In this document: piece by piece, positions 12,701 to 25,900 of the stretch
Layout of the letters: each line of letters opens with the position of its first letter
Numbering within the stretch: position 1 is the stretch's first letter
NCBI GenBank assembly: GCA_910589415.1
Contig: OU342639.1
Span: 434,001 to 498,000, forward strand
Reading direction: 5' to 3'
From: Malachius bipustulatus
Taxonomy: Eukaryota; Arthropoda; Insecta; Coleoptera; Melyridae
DNA: 64,000 nt
The notes under the pieces: generated by a model
Told to the model about the DNA's origin: nothing
The model's input: only the letters and a program-made list of their open reading frames with translations
The model's database searches: none
Made by a program: the position numbers and the translations under genes

Positions 12701-15700
12701 AGTACCTTTTTGTTAAGTTAGCCTGTAGGCTAGCGGCCTTGGATCGGCACCTTGTAAGACTTGGTCAACACTTAGTATTATACAGGAGCTGGATTTATGG
12801 ACCTATGTGTCCCTAGTAAATAGACTTACGATCTTGAGTGTAGTTGTTTTTTTCGGCCATCCGGCATTGCTTGCCCATTTATTTAGCCGTACCTTTTTGT
12901 TAAATTAGCCTGTAGGCTAGCGGCCTTGGATCGACCCCTTGTAAGACTTGGTCAACACTTATTATTATACAGGAGCTGGATTTATGGACCTATGTGTCCC
13001 TAGTAAATAGACTTACGATCTTGACTGTAGTTGTTTTTCGGCCATCCGGCATTGCTTGCCCATTTATTTAGCCAGTACCTTTTTGTTAAATTAGCCTTTC
13101 GGCTAGCGGCCTTGGATCGGCCCCTTGTAAGACTTGGACAACACTTATTATTATACAGGAGCTGGATTTATGGACCTATGTGTCCCTAGTAAATAGACTT
13201 ACGATTTTGAATGTAGTTGTTTTTTCGACCATCCGACATTGCTTGCCCATTTATTTAGCAGTACCTTTTTTGTTAAATTAGCCTGTAGGCTAGCGGCCTT
13301 GGATCGGCACCTTGTAAGACTTGGTCAACACTTATTGTTATGCAGGAGCTGGATTTATGGACCTATGTGTCCCTAGTAAATAGACTTACGATCTTGAGTG
13401 TAGTTGTTTTTTTGCCATCCGGCATTGCTTGCCCATTTATTTAGCCAGTACCTTTTTGTTAAATTAGCCTTTCGGCTAGCGGCCTTGGATCGGCCCCTTG
13501 TAAGACTTGGACAACACTTATTATTATACAGGAGCTGGATTTATGGACCTATGTGTCCCTAGTAAATAGACTTACGATCTTGAGTGTAGTTGTTTTTTCG
13601 GCCATCCGGCATTGTTTGCCCATTTATTTAGCAGTACCTTTTTTATTAAATTAGCCTGTAGGCTAGCGGCCTTGGATCGGCACCTTGTAAGACTTGGTCA
13701 ACACTTATTATTATACAGGAGCTGGATTTATGGATCTGTGTCCCTAGTAAATAGACTTACGATCTTGAGTGTAGTTGTTTTTTTTTGGCCATCCGCATCC
13801 GGCATTGCTTGCCCATTTATTTAGCCAGTACCTTTTTGTTAAATTAGCCTGTAGGCTAGCGGCCTTGGATCGGCCCCTTGTAAGACTTGGTCAACACTTA
13901 TTATTTTACAGGAGCTGGATTTATGGACCTATGTGCGCCTAGTAAATAGACTTACGATCTTGAGTGTAGTTGTTTTTTTTTTGCCATCCGGCATTGCTTG
14001 CCCATTTGTTTAGCCAGTACCTTTTTGTTAAATTAGCCTTTCGGCTAGCGGCCGTGAATCGGCACCTTGTAAGACTTGGTCAACACTTATTATTTTACAG
14101 GAGCTGGATTTATGGACCTATGTGCGCCTAGTAAATAGACTTACGATCTTGAGTGTAGTTGTTTTTTTTTGGCCATCCGGCATTGCTTGCCCATTTATTT
14201 AGCCAGTACCTTTTTGTTAAATTAGCCTGTAGGCTAGCGGCCTTGGATCGTCACCTTGTAAGACTTGGTCAACACTTATTATTATACAGGAGCTGGATTT
14301 ATGGACCTATGTGCGCCTAGTAAATAGACATACGATCTTGAGTGTAGTTGTTTTTTTCGGCCATCCGGCATTGCTTGCCCATTTATTTAGCCAGTACCTT
14401 TTTGTTAAATTAGCCTGTAGGCTAGCGGCCTTGGATCGGCCCCTTGTAAGACTTGGCCAACACTTATTATTATACAGGAGCTGGATTTATGGACCTATGT
14501 GCGCCGAGTAAATAGACTTACGATCTTGAGTGTAGTTGTTTTTTTTGGCCATCCGGCATTGCTTGCCCATTGATTTAGCCAGTACCTTTTTGTTAAACTA
14601 GCCTTTCGGCTAGCGGCCGTGAATCGGCACCTTGTAAGACTTTTGGTCAACACTTATTATTTTACAGGAGCTGGATTTATGGACCTATGTGCGCCTAGTA
14701 AATAGACTTACGATCTTGAGTGTAGTTGTTTTTTTTTTGCCAACCGGCATTGCTTGCCCATTTGTTTAGCCAGTACCTTTTTGTTAAATTAGCCTTTCGG
14801 CTAGCGGCCGTGAATCGGCACCTTGTAAGACTTGGTCAACACTTATTATTTTACAGGAGCTGGATTTATGGACCTATGTGCGCCTAGTAAATAGACTTAC
14901 GATCTTGAGTGTAGTTGTTTTTTTTTGGCCATCCGGCATTGCTTGCCCATTGATTTAGCCAGTACCTTTTTGTTAAACTAGCCCTTCGGCTAGCGGCCGT
15001 GAATTGTCACCTTGTAAGACTTGGTCAACACTTATTATTTTACAGGAGCTGGATTTATGGACCTATGTGCGCCTAGTAAATAGACTTACGATCTTGAGTG
15101 TAGTTGTTTTTTTCGGCCATCCGGCATTGCTTGCCCATTTATTTAGCCAGTACCTTTTTGTTAAATTAGCCTGTAGGCTAGCGGCCTTGGATCGGCCCCT
15201 TGTAAGACTTGGTCAACACTTATTATTATACAGGAGCTGGATTTATGGACCTATGTGCGCCTAGTAAATAGACTTACGATCTTGAGTGTAGTTGTTTTTT
15301 TTGGCCATCCGGCATTGCTTCCCATTTATTTAGCCAGTACCTTTTTGTTAAATTAGCCTGTAGGCTAGCGGCCTTGGATCGGCACCTTGTAAGACTTGGT
15401 CAACACTTAGTATTATACAGGAGCTGGATTTATGGACCTATGTGTCCCTAGTAAATAGGCTTACGATCTTGAGTGTAGTTGTTTTTTTTTGGCCATCCGG
15501 CATTGCTTGCCCATTTATTTAGCCAGTACCTTTTTGTTAAATTAGCCTGTAGGCTAGCGGCCTTGGATCGGCACCTTGTAAGACTTGGTCAACACTTAGT
15601 ATTATACAGGAGCTGGATTTATGGACCTATGTGTCCCTAGTAAATAGGCTTACGATCTTGAGTGTAGTTGTTTTTTTTTGGCCATCCGGCATTGCTTGCC

Positions 15701-18700
15701 TATTTATTTAGCCAGTACCTTTTTGTTAAGTTAGCCTGTAGGCTAGCGGCCTTGGATCGGCACCTTGTAAGACTTGGTCAACACTTAGTATTATACAGGA
15801 GCTGGATTTATGGACCTATGTGCGCCTAGTAAATAGACTTACGATCTTGAGTGTAGTTGTTTTTTTCGGCCATCCGGCATTGCTTGCCCATTTATTTAGC
15901 CGTACCTTTTTGTTAAATTAGCCTGTAGGCTAGCGGCCTTGGATCGACCCCTTGTAAGACTTGGTCAACACTTATTATTATACAGGAGCTGGATTTATGG
16001 ACCTATGTGTCCCTAGTAAATAGACTTACGATCTTGACTGTAGTTGTTTTTTGGCCATCCGGCATTGCTTGCCCATTTATTTAGCCAGTACCTTTTTGTT
16101 AAATTAGCCTTTCGGCTAGCGGCCTTGGATCGGCCCCTTGTAAGACTTGGACAACACTTATTATTATACAGGAGCTGGATTTATGGACCTATGTGTCCCT
16201 AGTAAATAGACTTACGATTTTGAATGTAGTTGTTTTTTCGACCATCCGACATTGCTTGCCCATTTATTTAGCAGTACCTTTTTTGTTAAATTAGCCTGTA
16301 GGCTAGCGGCCTTGGATCGGCACCTTGTAAGACTTGGTCAACACTTATTGTTATGCAGGAGCTGGATTTATGGACCTATGTGTCCCTAGTAAATAGACTT
16401 ACGATCTTGAGTGTAGTTGTTTTTTTGCCATCCGGCATTGCTTGCCCATTTATTTAGCCAGTACCTTTTTGTTAAATTAGCCTTTCGGCTAGCGGCCTTG
16501 GATCGGCCCCTTGTAAGACTTGGACAACACTTATTATTATACAGGAGCTGGATTTATGGACCTATGTGTCCCTAGTAAATAGACTTACGATCTTGAGTGT
16601 AGTTGTTTTTTCGGCCATCCGGCATTGTTTGCCCATTTATTTAGCAGTACCTTTTTTATTAAATTAGCCTGTAGGCTAGCGGCCTTGGATCGGCCCCTTG
16701 TAAGACTTGGTCAACACTTATTATTTTACAGGAGCTGGATTTATGGATCTGTGTCCCTAGTAAATAGACTTACGATCTTGAGTGTAGTTGTTTTTTTTTG
16801 GCCATCCGCATCCGGCATTGCTTGCCCATTTATTTAGCCAGTACCTTTTTGTTAAATTAGCCTGTAGGCTAGCGGCCTTGGATCGGCCCCTTGTAAGACT
16901 TGGTCAACACTTATTATTTTACAGGAGCTGGATTTATGGACCTATGTGCGCCTAGTAAATAGACTTACGATCTTGAGTGTAGTTGTTTTTTTTTTGCCAA
17001 CCGGCATTGCTTGCCCATTTGTTTAGCCAGTACCTTTTTGTTAAATTAGCCTTTCGGCTAGCGGCCGTGAATCGGCACCTTGTAAGACTTGGTCAACACT
17101 TATTATTTTACAGGAGCTGGATTTATGGACCTATGTGCGCCTAGTAAATAGACTTACGATCTTGAGTGTAGTTGTTTTTTTGCCATCCGGCATTGCTTGC
17201 CCATTTATTTAGCCAGTACCTTTTTGTTAAATTAGCCTGTAGGCTAGCGGCCGTGAATCGTCACCTTGTAAGACTTGGTCAACACTTATTATTTTACAGG
17301 AGCTGGATTTATGGACCTATGTGCGCCTAGTAAATAGACATACGATCTTGAGTGTAGTTGTTTTTTTCGGCCATCCGGCATTGCTTGCCCATTTATTTAG
17401 CCAGTACCTTTTTGTTAAATTAGCCTGTAGGCTAGCGGCCTTGGATCGGCCCCTTGTAAGACTTGGCCAACACTTATTATTATACAGGAGCTGGATTTAT
17501 GGACCTATGTGCGCCGAGTAAATAGACTTACGATCTTGAATGTAGTTGTTTTTTCGACCATCCGACATTGCTTGCCCATTTATTTAGCAGTACCTTTTTT
17601 GTTAAATTAGCCTGTAGGCTAGCGGCCTTGGATCGGCACCTTGTAAGACTTGGTCAACACTTATTGTTATGCAGGAGCTGGATTTATGGACCTATGTGTC
17701 CCTAGTAAATAGACTTACGATCTTGAGTGTAGTTGTTTTTTTGCCATCCGGCATTGCTTGCCCATTTATTTAGCCAGTACCTTTTTGTTAAATTAGCCTT
17801 TCGGCTAGCGGCCTTGGATCGGCCCCTTGTAAGACTTGGACAACACTTATTATTATACAGGAGCTGGATTTATGGACCTATGTGTCCCTAGTAAATAGAC
17901 TTACGATCTTGAGTGTAGTTGTTTTTTCGGCCATCCGGCATTGTTTGCCCATTTATTTAGCAGTACCTTTTTTATTAAATTAGCCTGTAGGCTAGCGGCC
18001 TTGGATCGGCACCTTGTAAGACTTGGTCAACACTTATTATTATACAGGAGCTGGATTTATGGATCTGTGTCCCTAGTAAATAGACTTACGATCTTGAGTG
18101 TAGTTGTTTTTTTTTGGCCATCCGCATCCGGCATTGCTTGCCCATTTATTTAGCCAGTACCTTTTTGTTAAATTAGCCTGTAGGCTAGCGGCCTTGGATC
18201 GGCCCCTTGTAAGACTTGGTCAACACTTATTATTTTACAGGAGCTGGATTTATGGACCTATGTGCGCCTAGTAAATAGACTTACGATCTTGAGTGTAGTT
18301 GTTTTTTTTTTGCCAACCGGCATTGCTTGCCCATTTGTTTAGCCAGTACCTTTTTGTTAAATTAGCCTTTCGGCTAGCGGCCGTGAATCGGCACCTTGTA
18401 AGACTTGGTCAACACTTATTATTTTACAGGAGCTGGATTTATGGACCTATGTGCGCCTAGTAAATAGACTTACGATCTTGAGTGTAGTTGTTTTTTTTTG
18501 GCCATCCGGCATTGCTTGCCCATTTATTTAGCCAGTACCTTTTTGTTAAATTAGCCTGTAGGCTAGCGGCCGTGAATCGTCACCTTGTAAGACTTGGTCA
18601 ACACTTATTATTTTACAGGAGCTGGATTTATGGACCTATGTGCGCCTAGTAAATAGACATACGATCTTGAGTGTAGTTGTTTTTTTCGGCCATCCGGCAT

Positions 18701-19970
18701 TGCTTGCCCATTTATTTAGCCAGTACCTTTTTGTTAAATTAGCCTGTAGGCTAGCGGCCTTGGATCGGCCCCTTGTAAGACTTGGCCAACACTTATTATT
18801 ATACAGGAGCTGGATTTATGGACCTATGTGCGCCGAGTAAATAGACTTACGATCTTGAGTGTAGTTGTTTTTTTTGGCCATCCGGCATTGCTTGCCCATT
18901 GATTTAGCCAGTACCTTTTTGTTAAACTAGCCTTTCGGCTAGCGGCCGTGAATCGGCACCTTGTAAGACTTTTGGTCAACACTTATTATTTTACAGGAGC
19001 TGGATTTATGGACCTATGTGCGCCTAGTAAATAGACTTACGATCTTGAGTGTAGTTGTTTTTTTTTTGCCAACCGGCATTGCTTGCCCATTTGTTTAGCC
19101 AGTACCTTTTTGTTAAATTAGCCTTTCGGCTAGCGGCCGTGAATCGGCACCTTGTAAGACTTGGTCAACACTTATTATTTTACAGGAGCTGGATTTATGG
19201 ACCTATGTGCGCCTAGTAAATAGACTTACGATCTTGAGTGTAGTTGTTTTTTTTTGGCCATCCGGCATTGCTTGCCCATTGATTTAGCCAGTACCTTTTT
19301 GTTAAACTAGCCCTTCGGCTAGCGGCCGTGAATTGTCACCTTGTAAGACTTGGTCAACACTTATTATTTTACAGGAGCTGGATTTATGGACCTATGTGCG
19401 CCTAGTAAATAGACATACGATCTTGAGTGTAGTTGTTTTTTTCGGCCATCCGGCATTGCTTGCCCATTTATTTAGCCAGTACCTTTTTGTTAAATTAGCC
19501 TGTAGGCTAGCGGCCTTGGATCGGCCCCTTGTAAGACTTGGTCAACACTTATTATTTTACAGGAGCTGGATTTATGGACCTATGTGCGCCTAGTAAATAG
19601 ACTTACGATCTTGAGTGTAGTTGTTTTTTTTGGCCATCCGGCATTGCTTCCCATTTATTTAGCCAGTACCTTTTTGTTAAATTAGCCTGTAGGCTAGCGG
19701 CCTTGGATCGGCACCTTGTAAGACTTGGTCAACACTTAGTATTATACAGGAGCTGGATTTATGGACCTATGTGTCCCTAGTAAATAGGCTTACGATCTTG
19801 AGTGTAGTTGTTTTTTTTTGGCCATCCGGCATTGCTTGCCCATTATTTAGCCAGTACCTTTTTGTTAAATTAGCCTGTAGGCTAGCGGCCTTGGATCGGC
19901 ACCTTGTAAGACTTGGTCAACACTTAGTATTATACAGGAGCTGGATTTATGGACCTATGTGTCCCTAGTA
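800..19970. repeat. Large duplication of ~9.8 kb (about 50-53 monomers)
   Basis: Markers between about 0.8 and 9.99 kb reappear at a near-constant distance further right: 9,405 bp for 1,204/10,609 and 1,897/11,302; 9,783 bp for 2,272/12,055, 2,836/12,619, 3,829/13,612, 4,528/14,311 and 6,842/16,625; 9,780 bp for 8,161/17,941; 9,971 bp for 9,362/19,333 and 9,800/19,771. The steps are gains or losses of whole monomers: two at about 2.0/11.5-12.0 kb and one at about 9.1/19.0 kb. Private markers support it: CTTAAGTGTAG only at about 2,299 and 12,082, and a one-base loss giving CCCATTATTTAG at about 9,870, 19,841 and 26,239. Limits are approximate. Confidence 0.75.
2631..5642. repeat. Exemplar of the 16-monomer higher-order repeat unit (3,012 bp)
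   Basis: Sixteen consecutive monomers can be told apart. In order: three GTGTCCC monomers (the second with GGCTTA and GTTAAGTTA, the third with AGCCGTACC and GATCGACCCC); one with CTTGACTGTAG; one with ATTTTGAATG and CCGACATTG; one with TTTGCCATCC and loop TTTC; one with GTTTGCCC and TTTTTTATT; one with GGATCTGTGTCCC. Then come GTGCGCC monomers: GCCAACCGG; GTGAATCG with loop TGTA; CATACG with GGCCAAC; GCGCCGAG with ACTTTTGGTC; GCCAACCGG again; loop CTTC; CATACG again; and GCTTCCCATTT with CACTTAGTATT. The next copy starts at 5,643 with the same order. Marker spacings of 3,012-3,013 bp (3,829 to 6,842; 13,612 to 16,625; 17,941 to 20,953; 24,339 to 27,351) show the unit recurs across the array, with some shortened copies such as the 7-monomer step 6,842 to 8,161. 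Confidence 0.9.
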
Positions 19971-22900
19971 AATAGGCTTACGATCTTGAGTGTAGTTGTT
20001 TTTTTTTGGCCATCCGGCATTGCTTGCCCATTTATTTAGCCAGTACCTTTTTGTTAAATTAGCCTGTAGGCTAGCGGCCTTGGATCGGCACCTTGTAAGA
20101 CTTGGTCAACACTTAGTATTATACAGGAGCTGGATTTATGGACCTATGTGTCCCTAGTAAATAGACTTACGATCTTGAGTGTAGTTGTTTTTTTCGGCCA
20201 TCCGGCATTGCTTGCCCATTTATTTAGCCGTACCTTTTTGTTAAATTAGCCTGTAGGCTAGCGGCCTTGGATCGACCCCTTGTAAGACTTGGTCAACACT
20301 TATTATTATACAGGAGCTGGATTTATGGACCTATGTGTCCCTAGTAAATAGACTTACGATCTTGACTGTAGTTGTTTTTCGGCCATCCGGCATTGCTTGC
20401 CCATTTATTTAGCCAGTACCTTTTTGTTAAATTAGCCTTTCGGCTAGCGGCCTTGGATCGGCCCCTTGTAAGACTTGGACAACACTTATTATTATACAGG
20501 AGCTGGATTTATGGACCTATGTGTCCCTAGTAAATAGACTTACGATTTTGAGTGTAGTTGTTTTTTCGACCATCCGACATTGCTTGCCCATTTATTTAGC
20601 AGTACCTTTTTTGTTAAATTAGCCTGTAGGCTAGCGGCCTTGGATCGGCACCTTGTAAGACTTGGTCAACACTTATTGTTATGCAGGAGCTGGATTTATG
20701 GACCTATGTGTCCCTAGTAAATAGACTTACGATCTTGAGTGTAGTTGTTTTTTTGCCATCCGGCATTGCTTGCCCATTTATTTAGCCAGTACCTTTTTGT
20801 TAAATTAGCCTTTCGGCTAGCGGCCTTGGATCGGCCCCTTGTAAGACTTGGACAACACTTATTATTATACAGGAGCTGGATTTATGGACCTATGTGTCCC
20901 TAGTAAATAGACTTACGATCTTGAGTGTAGTTGTTTTTTCGGCCATCCGGCATTGTTTGCCCATTTATTTAGCAGTACCTTTTTTATTAAATTAGCCTGT
21001 AGGCTAGCGGCCTTGGATCGGCACCTTGTAAGACTTGGTCAACACTTATTATTATACAGGAGCTGGATTTATGGATCTGTGTCCCTAGTAAATAGACTTA
21101 CGATCTTGAGTGTAGTTGTTTTTTTTTGGCCATCCGCATCCGGCATTGCTTGCCCATTTATTTAGCCAGTACCTTTTTGTTAAATTAGCCTGTAGGCTAG
21201 CGGCCTTGGATCGGCCCCTTGTAAGACTTGGTCAACACTTATTATTTTACAGGAGCTGGATTTATGGACCTATGTGCGCCTAGTAAATAGACTTACGATC
21301 TTGAGTGTAGTTGTTTTTTTTTTGCCAACCGGCATTGCTTGCCCATTTGTTTAGCCAGTACCTTTTTGTTAAATTAGCCTTTCGGCTAGCGGCCGTGAAT
21401 CGGCACCTTGTAAGACTTGGTCAACACTTATTATTTTACAGGAGCTGGATTTATGGACCTATGTGCGCCTAGTAAATAGACTTACGATCTTGAGTGTAGT
21501 TGTTTTTTTTTGGCCATCCGGCATTGCTTGCCCATTTATTTAGCCAGTACCTTTTTGTTAAATTAGCCTGTAGGCTAGCGGCCGTGAATCGGCACCTTGT
21601 AAGACTTGGTCAACACTTATTATTTTACAGGAGCTGGATTTATGGACCTATGTGCGCCTAGTAAATAGACATACGATCTTGAGTGTAGTTGTTTTTTTCG
21701 GCCATCCGGCATTGCTTGCCCATTTATTTAGCCAGTACCTTTTTGTTAAATTAGCCTGTATGCTAGCGGCCTTGGATCGGCCCCTTGTAAGACTTGGCCA
21801 ACACTTATTATTATACAGGAGCTGGATTTATGGACCTATGTGCGCCGAGTAAATAGACTTACGATCTTGAGTGTAGTTGTTTTTTTTGGCCATCCGGCAT
21901 TGCTTGCCCATTGATTTAGCCAGTACCTTTTTGTTAAACTAGCCTTTCGGCTAGCGGCCGTGAATCGGCACCTTGTAAGACTTTTGGTCAACACTTATTA
22001 TTTTACAGGAGCTGGATTTATGGACCTATGTGTCCCTAGTAAATAGGCTTACGATCTTGAGTGTAGTTGTTTTTTTTTGGCCATCCGGCATTGCTTGCCC
22101 ATTTATTTAGCCAGTACCTTTTTGTTAAGTTAGCCTGTAGGCTAGCGGCCTTGGATCGGCACCTTGTAAGACTTGGTCAACACTTAGTATTATACAGGAG
22201 CTGGATTTATGGACCTATGTGTCCCTAGTAAATAGACTTACGATCTTGAGTGTAGTTGTTTTTTTCGGCCATCCGGCATTGCTTGCCCATTTATTTAGCC
22301 GTACCTTTTTGTTAAATTAGCCTGTAGGCTAGCGGCCTTGGATCGACCCCTTGTAAGACTTGGTCAACACTTATTATTATACAGGAGCTGGATTTATGGA
22401 CCTATGTGTCCCTAGTAAATAGACTTACGATCTTGACTGTAGTTGTTTTTCGGCCATCCGGCATTGCTTGCCCATTTATTTAGCCAGTACCTTTTTGTTA
22501 AATTAGCCTTTCGGCTAGCGGCCTTGGATCGGCCCCTTGTAAGACTTGGACAACACTTATTATTATACAGGAGCTGGATTTATGGACCTATGTGTCCCTA
22601 GTAAATAGACTTACGATTTTGAGTGTAGTTGTTTTTTCGGCCATCCGACATTGCTTGCCCATTTATTTAGCAGTACCTTTTTTGTTAAATTAGCCTGTAG
22701 GCTAGCGGCCTTGGATCGGCACCTTGTAAGACTTGGTCAACACTTATTGTTATGCAGGAGCTGGATTTATGGACCTATGTGTCCCTAGTAAATAGACTTA
22801 CGATCTTGAGTGTAGTTGTTTTTTTTGGCCATCCGGCATTGCTTGCCCATTGATTTAGCCAGTACCTTTTTGTTAAACTAGCCTTTCGGCTAGCGGCCGT

Positions 22901-25900
22901 GAATCGGCACCTTGTAAGACTTTTGGTCAACACTTATTATTTTACAGGAGCTGGATTTATGGACCTATGTGCGCCTAGTAAATAGACTTACGATCTTGAT
23001 TGTAGTTGTTTTTTTGGCCATCCGGCATTGCTTGCCCATTTATTTAGCCAGTACCTTTTTGTTAAATTAGCCTGTAGGCTAGCGGCCTTGGATCGTCCCC
23101 TTGTAAGACTTGGTCAACACTTATTATTTTACAGGAGCTGGATTTATGGACCTATGTGCGCCTAGTAAATAGACTTACGATCTTGAGTGTAGTTGTTTTT
23201 TTGGCCATCCGGCATTGCTTGCCCATTGATTTAGCCAGTACCTTTTTGTTAAACTAGCCCTTCGGCTAGCGGCCGTGAATCGTCACCTTGTAAGACTTGG
23301 TCAACACTTATTATTTTACAGGAGCTGGATTTATGGACCTATGTGCGCCTAGTAAATAGACATACGATCTTGAGTGTAGTTGTTTTTTTCGGCCATCCGG
23401 CATTGCTTGCCCATTTATTTAGCCAGTACCTTTTTGTTAAATTAGCCTGTAGGCTAGCGGCCTTGGATCGGCCCCTTGTAAGACTTGGCCAACACTTATT
23501 ATTATACAGGAGCTGGATTTATGGACCTATGTGCGCCTAGTAAATAGACTTACGATCTTGAGTGTAGTTGTTTTTTTTGGCCATCCGGCATTGCTTCCCA
23601 TTTATTTAGCCAGTACCTTTTTGTTAAATTAGCCTGTAGGCTAGCGGCCTTGGATCGGCACCTTGTAAGACTTGGTCAACACTTAGTATTATACAGGAGC
23701 TGGATTTATGGACCTATGTGTCCCTAGTAAATAGGCTTACGATCTTGAGTGTAGTTGTTTTTTTTTGGCCATCCGGCATTGCTTGCCCATTTATTTAGCC
23801 AGTACCTTTTTGTTAAATTAGCCTGTAGGCTAGCGGCCTTGGATCGGCCCCTTGTAAGACTTGGCCAACACTTATTATTATACAGGAGCTGGATTTATGG
23901 ACCTATGTGCGCCGAGTAAATAGACTTACGATCTTGAATGTAGTTGTTTTTTCGACCATCCGACATTGCTTGCCCATTTATTTAGCAGTACCTTTTTTGT
24001 TAAATTAGCCTGTAGGCTAGCGGCCTTGGATCGGCACCTTGTAAGACTTGGTCAACACTTATTGTTATGCAGGAGCTGGATTTATGGACCTATGTGTCCC
24101 TAGTAAATAGACTTACGATCTTGAGTGTAGTTGTTTTTTTGCCATCCGGCATTGCTTGCCCATTTATTTAGCCAGTACCTTTTTGTTAAATTAGCCTTTC
24201 GGCTAGCGGCCTTGGATCGGCCCCTTGTAAGACTTGGACAACACTTATTATTATACAGGAGCTGGATTTATGGACCTATGTGTCCCTAGTAAATAGACTT
24301 ACGATCTTGAGTGTAGTTGTTTTTTCGGCCATCCGGCATTGTTTGCCCATTTATTTAGCAGTACCTTTTTTATTAAATTAGCCTGTAGGCTAGCGGCCTT
24401 GGATCGGCACCTTGTAAGACTTGGTCAACACTTATTATTATACAGGAGCTGGATTTATGGATCTGTGTCCCTAGTAAATAGACTTACGATCTTGAGTGTA
24501 GTTGTTTTTTTTTGGCCATCCGCATCCGGCATTGCTTGCCCATTTATTTAGCCAGTACCTTTTTGTTAAATTAGCCTGTAGGCTAGCGGCCTTGGATCGG
24601 CCCCTTGTAAGACTTGGTCAACACTTATTATTTTACAGGAGCTGGATTTATGGACCTATGTGCGCCTAGTAAATAGACTTACGATCTTGAGTGTAGTTGT
24701 TTTTTTTTTGCCAACCGGCATTGCTTGCCCATTTGTTTAGCCAGTACCTTTTTGTTAAATTAGCCTTTCGGCTAGCGGCCGTGAATCGGCACCTTGTAAG
24801 ACTTGGTCAACACTTATTATTTTACAGGAGCTGGATTTATGGACCTATGTGCGCCTAGTAAATAGACTTACGATCTTGAGTGTAGTTGTTTTTTTTTGGC
24901 CATCCGGCATTGCTTGCCCATTTATTTAGCCAGTACCTTTTTGTTAAATTAGCCTGTAGGCTAGCGGCCGTGAATCGGCACCTTGTAAGACTTGGTCAAC
25001 ACTTATTATTTTACAGGAGCTGGATTTATGGACCTATGTGCGCCTAGTAAATAGACATACGATCTTGAGTGTAGTTGTTTTTTTCGGCCATCCGGCATTG
25101 CTTGCCCATTTATTTAGCCAGTACCTTTTTGTTAAATTAGCCTGTAGGCTAGCGGCCTTGGATCGGCCCCTTGTAAGACTTGGCCAACACTTATTATTAT
25201 ACAGGAGCTGGATTTATGGACCTATGTGCGCCGAGTAAATAGACTTACGATCTTGAGTGTAGTTGTTTTTTTTGGCCATCCGGCATTGCTTGCCCATTGA
25301 TTTAGCCAGTACCTTTTTGTTAAACTAGCCTTTCGGCTAGCGGCCGTGAATCGGCACCTTGTAAGACTTTTGGTCAACACTTATTATTTTACAGGAGCTG
25401 GATTTATGGACCTATGTGCGCCTAGTAAATAGACTTACGATCTTGAGTGTAGTTGTTTTTTTTTTGCCAACCGGCATTGCTTGCCCATTTGTTTAGCCAG
25501 TACCTTTTTGTTAAATTAGCCTTTCGGCTAGCGGCCGTGAATCGGCACCTTGTAAGACTTGGTCAACACTTATTATTTTACAGGAGCTGGATTTATGGAC
25601 CTATGTGCGCCTAGTAAATAGACTTACGATCTTGAGTGTAGTTGTTTTTTTTTGGCCATCCGGCATTGCTTGCCCATTGATTTAGCCAGTACCTTTTTGT
25701 TAAACTAGCCCTTCGGCTAGCGGCCGTGAATTGTCACCTTGTAAGACTTGGTCAACACTTATTATTTTACAGGAGCTGGATTTATGGACCTATGTGCGCC
25801 TAGTAAATAGACATACGATCTTGAGTGTAGTTGTTTTTTTCGGCCATCCGGCATTGCTTGCCCATTTATTTAGCCAGTACCTTTTTGTTAAATTAGCCTG

